A DNA stretch of 48,982 nt from JAVKBW01 sp964352715 (GTDB lineage: Bacteria > Pseudomonadota > Alphaproteobacteria > UBA8366 > Aestuariispiraceae): positions 1 through 48,982 of the forward strand of contig CAYGSU010000026.1 in NCBI GenBank assembly GCA_964352715.1, in the 5' to 3' direction. Below, in pieces: positions 42,343-48,982 of this stretch. The translations under genes were made by a program, and so were the position numbers. The notes under the pieces were generated by a model, which did not search any database, was not told the DNA's origin, and saw only the letters and a list, made by a program, of their open reading frames with translations. The first letter of the stretch is position 1, and the number at the start of each line of letters is the position of its first letter.

Positions 42343-43809
42343 TTAAGGCAGACAATCCAGATAGGTTTTCGTATCCCAGTCCGAGACCTGCCAGATGAAC
42401 TTGTTCCACTCATCCCGCTTGTACCAGTCGTAGACCGTGTACATGTGACCGGGCAGGGCGGATTTGATGACCTCGTCTTCAGCAAGCGCATCCAGCGCCC
42501 GATCCAGCGTTCTGGGAATACGGTCGACCTTTTCTCCAGCCGCCATCATTTCAGCGATGTTGCGGTCTTCCGGTTCGCCAGGATCGATGTCGTTCCGGAT
42601 GCCGTCGTCGAATGCCTTCAGAAGCGCGCCCTGCAGCAGGTACGGGTTTACCATGGAGTCGCTGACCCGGTATTCGAAGCGGTCCGGGCTGGAAACGCGG
42701 ATTGCCGTCGACCGGTTCTGCAGGCCCCAGCTTTTGCCGACCGGCGCCCACAGGCCGGTATCGTTCAGGCGGCGATAGGAATTCACCGTAGACGCGCCGA
42801 TGGCCGTCAGCGCATTCAGGTGCTTCAACATGCCTCCCAGCGCCTGGCGACCGATTTTTGCCGGCATCCACTTTTCGTTCGGATCGCGAATTTCATTGGT
42901 TCCACCGCTTGTGTATTCAAACACGGCGTCCATGCCGGGCAACTCGCCTTCGACGAGCGGTATGACCTTGTCTTCGCCGCCGCGCCAGAGCGACAGGTTG
43001 TGGTGACAGCCGTTTGCAGGCATGCCCATGTAAGGCTTGGTCATGAATACCGCGATCAGCCCGAATTCGCGGGCGACCTGGGCGCAGATCTGCCGGTAGG
43101 TGGTCAGCCTGTCACAGGTTCGCAACGATTCGTCGTACTGGAAATTCATCTCGACCTGGCCGGGCGCGTCCTCGTGGTCGCACTGGATCATGTCCAGACC
43201 CATCGCCACCGCATAGTCGTAAATCCGCAGCCAGACATCGGACAATTGCTCGAACTGGTCGATATGGTAGGCGTAGGGCTTGGTGGTCTCGTCATAGGGG
43301 CGCCCTTCGGTGCCGGGCTTCAACCACAGCATTTCCGGTTCGCAGCCGACGCGCAGATGCAGCCCGTCATGGTCTTCGGCGAATTTCTTTCTGATGCGGA
43401 TAAGGTTTCCGCGGCAGTCCGTTTCAAGATATTGCGAGGGCTTTTCCGGGTCTTCCTTGCTGTAGAAGACCGTGCTGTAAACGCGCGCGACGCGCGGGTT
43501 CCACGGCAACTGGCAGAATGTTTCCGGATCCGGCATGGCCAGCAGTTCTGACGCGGTTGGCGGATACCCGATCAGATCGCCTTCCTTGTCGGCGAAGACG
43601 TTGGCAACGCCGCCGATCCAGGTTTGCACCCCGTTCTTGGCGGCGGATTCCCAATGGCGCGCCGGCATCGCCTTGCCCATGATGCGCCCGGTAATGGAAA
43701 TGTACTGGTAATAGATATAGTCGATCTTAAAAGCGTCTATTTTCGCGCGAACCTGCTTTACGAGATCGGCGCGGGCGGGGTTGGATAGATATTCCTCAAG
43801 ATCGGTCAT
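42343..43809 (-). CDS. glutamine-synthetase-family ligase, paralogue of the gene at 7324
   Basis: A 488-residue GS-superfamily ligase. It shares long identical stretches with the 490-residue protein at 7324-8796 (for example RLTTYRQICAQVAREFGLIA and the HEDAPGQ motif). Motifs: GCEPEMLWL, HEDAPGQVEMNF, NGCHHNLSLW, VNSYRRLNDTGLWAP and WGLQNRSTAIRV, all intact, so catalysis is expected. Unlike its paralogue it has no mgs-like genes beside it. Instead it lies between another GS-like gene (35 bases upstream) and the PhyH gene. The amine substrate is probably different from that of the 7324 enzyme. Confidence 0.86.
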   Translation of the reverse strand: MTDLEEYLSNPARADLVKQVRAKIDAFKIDYIYYQYISITGRIMGKAMPARHWESAAKNGVQTWIGGVANVFADKEGDLIGYPPTASELLAMPDPETFCQLPWNPRVARVYSTVFYSKEDPEKPSQYLETDCRGNLIRIRKKFAEDHDGLHLRVGCEPEMLWLKPGTEGRPYDETTKPYAYHIDQFEQLSDVWLRIYDYAVAMGLDMIQCDHEDAPGQVEMNFQYDESLRTCDRLTTYRQICAQVAREFGLIAVFMTKPYMGMPANGCHHNLSLWRGGEDKVIPLVEGELPGMDAVFEYTSGGTNEIRDPNEKWMPAKIGRQALGGMLKHLNALTAIGASTVNSYRRLNDTGLWAPVGKSWGLQNRSTAIRVSSPDRFEYRVSDSMVNPYLLQGALLKAFDDGIRNDIDPGEPEDRNIAEMMAAGEKVDRIPRTLDRALDALAEDEVIKSALPGHMYTVYDWYKRDEWNKFIWQVSDWDTKTYLDCLP

Positions 43810-43844
43810 AGAACGGTAACTCCCGGTTTTCGGTTATTCGTTGA

Positions 43845-45197
43845 CTATACGGCTTCCATGTAGCGCCTTCGTTCGGCGGCCGAGACATGGCGGCGCATCG
43901 CGCCGTCTTCATGCAGGCAGATATGAGAATAATGATCGACGAAGGTATCGCCGAGGGCTTTTCTCAGCGGCTTGCATTTCTGCAGTCGCTCGGCGGCTTC
44001 CGCCAGCGTGCGGGGAAGCGGCGTGCCGCCTTCAGCACCGGCATCCGGTCCGCCATCAAGAAACGGCGGCGGCAGCTTTGCTTCTGTTTCGATACCCCAA
44101 AGGCAGGCGGCGATGGCGAAGCTGAGGGTAAGGAACGGGTTGGTATCTGATCCCGGCAAACGATATTCCAGACGGCATCTTTCGGAAGGTGCGGGGACCA
44201 CGCGGACGCCGACCGAATAGTTTTCCGGCGCCCAGCTTGAGGTTTTCGGGGCCCAGTTACCCGGTGAATGCCGACGGTAGGCGTTGACCGTGTGGTGGCT
44301 GAGGGCGAATCCGTCCGGCGCCAGGTCGACCATGCCGGCAACGGCGGACCGGAAAGTCTCGCTCATCCCGTACTCGCCCTTGGTATCCGGGAAAAGCGCC
44401 TTGCCTGTTTTCTTGTCGTGCAGCGACAGATGCAGATGCCCTGACAGCCCCGCGACATCATGCGCCATCTGCGCCATGAAGCACGCCGTGCGGCCCTGCC
44501 GTCGGGCAAAGGCCTTGGTCATCATCTTGAAAAAGGCAGCGTCATCGGCAGCCCGCATCGGCTCTTTCGCCCGCAAGGTCGTTTCCATACAACCGGGCCC
44601 GAGTTCGAGGCCGAGGGCGACCGGATCAATATCGCCGGCCAGCAGCGTGTCGCCCAGCTCGGAGACGAATTCGCTGTAGATCGCGGCGGATTCACCGGCC
44701 CAGCACCTATTTTCCGATGCGAAGGCGGAAAGCCGTTCGAAGTCGTAGGACCGAAGTTCGTCGGCATCCTGGTTGAGAACATGAAATTCGAATTCAAAAG
44801 CCGCCTTGACGCTGATGCCGGCGGCATCCGCCCGGTCGATCTGCCGCTGCAGCAGGGCGCGTGGTGACAAGGTTCCCGACGGGCCGTTGTATTCGGCAAC
44901 AACGATGGCGGCGTCTTCTTCAAACGGATACGGCCGGATCGAGTTAGGGTCGAGGCTGATGCTTTCGCCAACAAACGGGCCGGCGCCGGCGACGGCTTCT
45001 CCGACATCCCATTGCGGCAGGACATTCACGAAGGTGCCGTTCACGCCGATCACCTGATCCAGATCGTCGACGCGGATGCGTCTTTCGCGAAAACCGCCAT
45101 TCAGGTCGAACAGACCGACATGGGCGAATTCGCAGCCCTGATCGGCAAGAATTCGGGTTACCGATCCGGCTTTGCCGGATTTGGTCTTCTTCGCCAT
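43845..45197 (-). CDS. glutamine-synthetase-family ligase with altered NR motif
   Basis: A 450-residue GS-superfamily protein of the GlnA3/PuuA branch. The start is ATG 45197 (MAKKTKSGK) with GGGAGAGG upstream; a longer frame to 45248 lacks a ribosome site. Motifs: FEFEFHVL, LGPGCMETTLRAK (the catalytic ExxPGQ position reads LGPGCME, without the usual Gln), GLSGHLHLSL, VNAYRRHSPGNWAP and, where WGxxNRxxxxR is expected, WAPENYSVGVRV: the first Arg is a Tyr. Catalysis or substrate choice may therefore be changed. It is the first gene of the operon running to 38855, 35 bases before its paralogue-type neighbour, so the two may form a mixed complex. Confidence 0.84.
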   Translation of the reverse strand: MAKKTKSGKAGSVTRILADQGCEFAHVGLFDLNGGFRERRIRVDDLDQVIGVNGTFVNVLPQWDVGEAVAGAGPFVGESISLDPNSIRPYPFEEDAAIVVAEYNGPSGTLSPRALLQRQIDRADAAGISVKAAFEFEFHVLNQDADELRSYDFERLSAFASENRCWAGESAAIYSEFVSELGDTLLAGDIDPVALGLELGPGCMETTLRAKEPMRAADDAAFFKMMTKAFARRQGRTACFMAQMAHDVAGLSGHLHLSLHDKKTGKALFPDTKGEYGMSETFRSAVAGMVDLAPDGFALSHHTVNAYRRHSPGNWAPKTSSWAPENYSVGVRVVPAPSERCRLEYRLPGSDTNPFLTLSFAIAACLWGIETEAKLPPPFLDGGPDAGAEGGTPLPRTLAEAAERLQKCKPLRKALGDTFVDHYSHICLHEDGAMRRHVSAAERRRYMEAV

Positions 45198-45242
45198 TTG
45201 CCTCTCCCTGCCACAATCTTTGTGCGGCTTTTCCTGACTGTT

Positions 45243-45257
45243 ACACAAACCGTGCCA
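45243..45257 (-). promoter_or_regulatory. candidate sigma-54 (-24/-12) promoter of the GS-GS-PhyH operon
   Basis: The minus strand reads TGGCACGGTTTGTGT: a perfect -24 element (TGGCACG) with GT instead of GC at the -12 position, GG-N10-GT. It would start transcription about 34 bases ahead of the ATG at 45197. The operon encodes a sigma-54 activator, which makes the site more plausible. Confidence 0.4.
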
Positions 45258-45412
45258 GTTATCATCAGATTCTTTGGAAGGGTATAACGCATTGAAAAAC
45301 GTGAATAATACAGTTTCTCTTCAATACGGTCGGCGATACGGAAGATGCGAATGATGATATTGCGCAGCACTTGCTGCAATTATGCATCGAATTGGGGCGG
45401 AGGGATGGAAAG

Positions 45413-46108
45413 TCAGCTTTGCGTTGGAAACAGCTCTTCGTCACCGGCCGACCATACCGGATACTTCTTCATGATGCGGTCGAACAGATGGCCTTCCAGA
45501 AACCCGTTGAGCCAGGGGTGCAGGCGTGAAAGCGACTGATGATCAAACCAGTCCCGGTCGGTGTTGGCGAACTGCCGGATGAAGGGAAAGATCGCATAGT
45601 CCGCCAGCGCCGGGCGGTCGCCAAATAGAAAGGCTGACTGGCCGAGGCGGCGGTCGAGCCGTTCCAGAAAAGCCAGTCCTTGCGTCCGGTGATGCACCGG
45701 GTCCGTGCCGTCCTCATACCGGTTGGCGTATTTGTAGCGGTCGAGGTGGTGCTTGAAGTCATTGTCGGCCTCGGCAATCAGCGCCAGCATATCGTCCAGC
45801 GTGCCGCTCTGCGGTGTCAGCCAACGTTCCGGGTCGTTGCGCTTCAGCGCCCAGAGCATGATGTCGAGGCTTTCTTCCAGCACGGTGCCGTCATCGAGAT
45901 GCAATACCGGCACGGTCGCTTTCGGCGAGGCAGCGATCATTTCCGGCGGCTTGTCACGCAGCAGAACTTCGCGATGCGCGTGTTTGTGGTGGCTGATGGT
46001 CAGGGCCATCCGCGCCCGCATCGCATACGGGCAGCGCCGGAAGGAATACAGCACCGGGTACGACGGCGTCTCAACGGCAGCTTCGGAAAGGTCAGGGGCG
46101 CTAGTCAT
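45413..46108 (-). CDS. glutathione S-transferase family protein
   Basis: A 231-residue GST-fold protein. The thioredoxin-like N-terminal domain carries YSFRRCPYAMRARMAL, a CPYA motif giving a Cys-type active site as in Grx2- or YibF-like GSTs rather than Tyr/Ser types; KATVPVLHLDDGTVLEESLD contains the glutathione-binding ValPro and Glu-Ser pair. The helical C-terminal domain has ALADYAIFPFIRQF. The start is ATG 46108, which overlaps the TrhO stop by 8 bases, so the two are translationally coupled. Role probably thiol reduction or detoxification; substrate unknown. Confidence 0.92.
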   Translation of the reverse strand: MTSAPDLSEAAVETPSYPVLYSFRRCPYAMRARMALTISHHKHAHREVLLRDKPPEMIAASPKATVPVLHLDDGTVLEESLDIMLWALKRNDPERWLTPQSGTLDDMLALIAEADNDFKHHLDRYKYANRYEDGTDPVHHRTQGLAFLERLDRRLGQSAFLFGDRPALADYAIFPFIRQFANTDRDWFDHQSLSRLHPWLNGFLEGHLFDRIMKKYPVWSAGDEELFPTQS

Positions 46109-47120
46109 GGGTCTCCGGGTCAGCGTGCACCGATGGGCCGAATTCACGGCCAAACTGACGGCCGATATGCGGTTCGCCGCGCTGTTCGGCCAGCGATACC
46201 TGATGCTGGCGTTCCTTGTAGCGCTGTTTCTGTTCCGCATCGCGCGCATCGTAACAGCGGGCGCAGCTGACTCCCGCTTCGTATTTCGGGTTCTGCTTGT
46301 CGGCCTCGCTGATCGGCGTGCGGCAGGCATGGCACAGTTCGTAACGGCCGGGTGCCAGCCCGTGGCCGACGGAAACCCGCTGGTCGAACACGAAGCATTC
46401 GCCGTGCCACAGCGAGTCCGGCTCGGGCACGGTTTCGAGATATTTCAGGATACCGCCTTTCAGGTGATAGACATCGTCGATGCCTTGCTGTTTGACGAAG
46501 GCGGTCGCCTTCTCGCAGCGGATGCCGCCGGTGCAGAACATGGCGATCTTCTTGCCTTTGACGGCCGCCGGATCGGTTGCCTGCTGCTGCCGGAACCAGG
46601 CCGGAAAGTCTCTGAAACTGGCCGTTTTCGGGTCGATCGCGCCTTCAAAAGTGCCGATCTCCACCTCGTAGTCGTTGCGTGTATCGATCAGGATGACATC
46701 CGGGTCGGCAATCAGCGCGTTCCAGTCCCGCGGGTCGACATAAGTACCCACCGTCTCGTTCGGGTCGATGCCGGGTTCGCCCATCGTGACGATCTCTTTC
46801 TTCAGACGCACCTTCATGCGGTAGAAGGGCGGGGCCGGTGCGCGGGATTCCTTGTGTTCAAGATCGTCGATATCGAGAAGTGACTTGATACGGGCCAGCG
46901 CCTCGTCAATACCGGCTCTTGAACCGGCGAGGGTGCCGTTGATGCCTTCCGGGGCCAGAAGCAATGTGCCGCTCAGGCCGGCCTCGTCGCAAATCTGCTG
47001 AACAGGCGGGCGCAACGCCGCAACATCCGCCAACGGCGTGAACCTGTACAACGCGGCGACGACGACCGGCATTTCGCCCGTTGTTGCCTCTGTTTCGCTC
47101 TTTGAAAGGCGTGCTGCCAA
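46101..47120 (-). CDS. trhO: tRNA uridine 5-oxyacetic-acid pathway hydroxylase TrhO (YceA-like)
   Basis: A 339-residue rhodanese-related protein of the TrhO family, which hydroxylates U34 of tRNA at carbon 5. Domain order: N-terminal ferredoxin-like part with LLLAPEGINGTLAGSR (about 55-70), rhodanese domain with IDTRNDYEVEIGTFEGA and the catalytic Cys in MFCTGGIRCEKA, then a Cys-rich C-terminus (LCHACRTPIS and GVSCARCYDARD, probably a zinc site). Length is normal. ATG 47120 was chosen; an ATG 16 codons in (MPVVVAALYRF) would also give a standard N-terminus. Upstream at 47167-47199 lies one copy of a 33-base repeat. Confidence 0.94.
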   Translation of the reverse strand: MAARLSKSETEATTGEMPVVVAALYRFTPLADVAALRPPVQQICDEAGLSGTLLLAPEGINGTLAGSRAGIDEALARIKSLLDIDDLEHKESRAPAPPFYRMKVRLKKEIVTMGEPGIDPNETVGTYVDPRDWNALIADPDVILIDTRNDYEVEIGTFEGAIDPKTASFRDFPAWFRQQQATDPAAVKGKKIAMFCTGGIRCEKATAFVKQQGIDDVYHLKGGILKYLETVPEPDSLWHGECFVFDQRVSVGHGLAPGRYELCHACRTPISEADKQNPKYEAGVSCARCYDARDAEQKQRYKERQHQVSLAEQRGEPHIGRQFGREFGPSVHADPETHD

Positions 47121-47166
47121 TCCTGTCGCTCCTGTGTAAGCGTTGAGGCTGTGACCTCAGAGATGT

Positions 47167-47199
47167 GGTTCTACAGCAGCGCGGTTTCAAATGCCAAGG
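47167..47199 (+). repeat. 33-base direct repeat, copy 1
   Basis: Matches 48300-48332 at 30 of 33 positions (core ACAGCAGCGCGGTTTC). Noncoding, between trhO and the VPxPA gene. The two copies flank a 1.1-kb segment containing that gene. Confidence 0.7.
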
Positions 47200-47259
47200 G
47201 CATCGCGGAAGGCTTCCATCTGGCTACCCGATTGCCGGCCAGGCGAACAAACTAAAGTA

Positions 47260-47285
47260 AAAGGCCCGCCTGATAGCGGGCCTTT
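47260..47285 (-). terminator. intrinsic terminator of the second VPxPA-tailed gene
   Basis: AAAGGCCCGC and GCGGGCCTTT pair perfectly over 10 bases with a 6-base loop; on the minus strand a T-rich run follows. Confidence 0.9.
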
Positions 47286-47313
47286 CCGGAATTTTCTTTG
47301 AAAAAGCGGGCGG

Positions 47314-48030
47314 TCAGGCAGTCCTCCGCCGCCATCCCATCGCGAAAAGCCCGCCGATTGCAGCCGCCAGCAGCGGCAGGCCGGCCGGCACGGGAACCAC
47401 GCCGAGCTGCGGGTCCGGATCCGTCTGTGGATCGGGGTCCGGTTCAGGATCCGGGTTGGGATTGAATTCCGTAATCGCCGTGATGGCGCCCAACCCGTTA
47501 AGAATGTCCTGAGCCACCGGGCCAACTGCGAAAACGCCGGTCTGCTGGCCGACTTTCAGCGCGAGGAACAGGAACAACGCCCCGTATTGTCCACCGGCCA
47601 CTTCGGAAAGCGGATTGCTGATATACGAGCCGGTATCGACAAAAGAGAAGATGGAGTAATCGATATCCGGAATTGTCTCGGACGATGCCGGATTGGCTTC
47701 GACAATGATCTGGAAATCCGGCGGTATCTGAACGATGGCCAGCGGCGTTGCTGTTGTGTCGATGAAGGTCTGGCCGCCGATTGAAAAGCCGGATTGCAGC
47801 ACCGCGCCGGGAATATCGCCGTTGATGGTGTTGGGATCCGGGTCGGTGGCGTCATAATCAAGAACGAAGAAGAACGTGCCTTCCTGGCCGGTGAATGGTG
47901 CGAAGGCTCCAATGCCGACATTGACGGTGAAAACACCGTCATACTGGAAGACCGCCGCATCTGCGTTCGGCACAGAAAAACACATCAGTGACGCCGCGAA
48001 AGCGACACCGGTCAGATTGCTGATTTTCAC
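47314..48030 (-). CDS. exported protein with VPxPA-type C-terminal sorting signal
   Basis: A 238-residue secreted protein from GTG 48030 (GGAAAGGG 6 bases upstream), which yields a proper signal peptide (about 1-26, ending VPNADA). An in-frame ATG at 48084 would put 18 polar residues ahead of it and is less likely. The mature part is beta-rich (VFQYDGVFTVNVGIGAFAPF onward), then a Pro/Asp repeat linker (PNPDPEPDPDPQTDPDPQ), VPVPAGLP, a hydrophobic helix (LLAAAIGGLFAMGW) and RRRTA. The tail equals that of the protein at 29677-30369 in design, so both are candidate exosortase substrates. Function of the mature domain unknown. Confidence 0.86.
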   Translation of the reverse strand: MKISNLTGVAFAASLMCFSVPNADAAVFQYDGVFTVNVGIGAFAPFTGQEGTFFFVLDYDATDPDPNTINGDIPGAVLQSGFSIGGQTFIDTTATPLAIVQIPPDFQIIVEANPASSETIPDIDYSIFSFVDTGSYISNPLSEVAGGQYGALFLFLALKVGQQTGVFAVGPVAQDILNGLGAITAITEFNPNPDPEPDPDPQTDPDPQLGVVPVPAGLPLLAAAIGGLFAMGWRRRTA

Positions 48031-48431
48031 GAAATCCCTTTCCACAGCGGCGCTGCGAGTGTTCGAGACAGACAAGTATTCCACAAAATAGGTGAAAATA
48101 CCGTGACGGGTAATGCGCGGGTTGGCAACAGCGCTTTGTGCACAGCCGTCATTAATTCAAGCCACGCCTGCGCCGCTGTTTTCGAAAGTCCGATATTTTC
48201 TCATGAGATTACTGTCTGGCGGATGCCGGCAGCGCCAAATCCAGACAAATTTCATATGGATTGGCAGGGATCAGCGAGGCGGTAGTATTCTAAAAAACAG
48301 GTTCGACAGCAGCGCGGTTTCGAATGCCATGGACTATCCGCCTGTGAGCGGCGCGGTTGCCTTTGCGCGCAAGTATTCCAGATACAATGGTATAGAAGAA
48401 ATTCAACAAACGGGTGTTCTGCAACGGGGGA
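48031..48431. other. divergent intergenic region
   Basis: A 401-base spacer between the VPxPA gene and the SDR gene. It holds copy 2 of the 33-base repeat. No RNA gene, ORF of convincing quality or clear promoter was seen. Confidence 0.6.
48300..48332 (+). repeat. 33-base direct repeat, copy 2
   Basis: Matches 47167-47199 at 30 of 33 positions, in the same orientation, 1133 bases away. Confidence 0.7.
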
Positions 48432-48982
48432 ATGATGGGCGGACCAGACGACAAAGCAGAACACAAGCTGACCGCCAGCCTGCAATCCTTCGATGCGGAC
48501 GGGGTTGCTGTCGTTTTTGGATCAACCGGCGGGATCGGTTCGGCTTTTCTTTCTGCGCTGGAAGATGCCGGTCACTTCAAAAGCGTGATCGGCTTTAGCC
48601 GCAACGGCTCGGCCCCGTTCGACCTGACCGATGAAGCCAGTCTCCAACGGGCTGTCGATGTCGCATCGACGGCCGGTGATATCCGGCTTGCCATTGACGC
48701 CACCGGCTTCCTGCATGATGAGAGCGGCGGGCCCGAAAAATCCTGGCGGGAACTTGATGCGCAGAGGCTGGCGCATGCTTTTGCGATCAATGCGATCGGA
48801 CCGGCATTGTTGATGAAGCATGTGCTACCCAAATTGCCCCGCTCGGGAAAGGCGGCATTCTGCACATTGTCTGCCCGTGTCGGATCGATTGCCGATAACG
48901 CACTGGGGGGCTGGTACGGATATCGTGCATCGAAGGCGGCGCTGAACCAGTTTGTCCGAACAGCTTCAATTGAACTTGCGCG
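48432..48982 (+). CDS. short-chain dehydrogenase/reductase (3' end cut by window edge)
   Basis: The N-terminal 183 residues of an SDR running off the right edge. ATGATG at 48432/48435 follows GGGGGA. The nucleotide-binding glycine motif is VFGSTGGIGSAF, the NAG-type motif reads AINAIGPALL, and the catalytic triad is visible as Ser in LSARVGS and Tyr-x3-Lys in YGYRASK. The short N-terminus, atypical GSTGGIGS and the LAIDATGFLHDE stretch resemble C-factor (CsgA)-type SDRs. Substrate and pathway are not evident. Confidence 0.9.
   Translation, partial: MMGGPDDKAEHKLTASLQSFDADGVAVVFGSTGGIGSAFLSALEDAGHFKSVIGFSRNGSAPFDLTDEASLQRAVDVASTAGDIRLAIDATGFLHDESGGPEKSWRELDAQRLAHAFAINAIGPALLMKHVLPKLPRSGKAAFCTLSARVGSIADNALGGWYGYRASKAALNQFVRTASIELA

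Noticed and set aside
46109..46330. N-terminal extension of the glutathione transferase to 46330
   Set aside because: The extension is Arg-rich and lies antiparallel-frame within trhO; the ATG at 46108 gives a normal GST N-terminus.
47167..48332. Attachment (att) sites of an integrated element
   Set aside because: No integrase, recombinase or tRNA gene is near, and the bracketed segment holds just one ordinary exported-protein gene.

Overview
The window looks like a scaffold from an alphaproteobacterium, probably a marine or free-living heterotroph. Evidence is the moderately high GC, alphaproteobacterial-type families (FixJ-like regulators, N-methylglutamate/Glx-type glutamate synthase pieces, dimethylglycine-dehydrogenase-type oxidoreductases) and two proteins with VPxPA-type C-terminal sorting tails. 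Species cannot be named. Five runs of exactly 100 N interrupt five genes. Comparison with family lengths indicates they are placeholders for longer missing sequence.

Layout. 1-4.3 kb: end-truncated beta-N-acetylhexosaminidase (nagZ), divergent from a fused alpha/beta thiamine-diphosphate E1 enzyme coupled to a DegT-type aminotransferase. 4.5-7.1 kb: two response regulators facing a GntR regulator-histidine kinase pair. 7.3-14.8 kb: a glutamine-synthetase-like ligase followed by three separate glutamate-synthase domains (MgsABC/GlxBCD type), a small unknown protein, a membrane rhodanese, an ammonium/methylammonium transporter and a small membrane protein. This is the best candidate here for methylamine (or other amine) assimilation via gamma-glutamyl intermediates. 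14.9-21.6 kb: a nitrilase-family amidohydrolase, an unknown protein, a response-regulator diguanylate cyclase and a 1439-residue hybrid kinase. 21.7-29.4 kb: class II aldolase, PuuB-like amine oxidoreductase, N-carbamoyl-amino-acid hydrolase, hydantoinase/dihydropyrimidinase, sarcosine/dimethylglycine dehydrogenase-like protein and MmgE/PrpD. 29.7-34.9 kb: VPxPA-tailed exported protein, alpha/beta hydrolase, a second GS-like ligase with a GntR regulator, and a Baeyer-Villiger monooxygenase. 35-38.6 kb: a polyamine-type ABC transporter (potDABC). 38.9-45.2 kb: a tight operon of two more GS-like ligases, a PhyH-type dioxygenase, a PAS-only sensor and a sigma-54 activator. 45.4-49 kb: glutathione transferase, trhO, a second VPxPA-tailed protein and a truncated short-chain dehydrogenase.

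Common theme: four glutamine-synthetase-superfamily ligases within 38 kb, each next to amine oxidases, amine transport or dedicated regulators, suggest that gamma-glutamylation of several amines is a main activity of this region. The least familiar unit is the GS-GS-PhyH-PAS-sigma-54-activator operon, with a near-consensus -24/-12 promoter ahead of it. No rRNA, tRNA, CRISPR array, transposase or integrase was seen.
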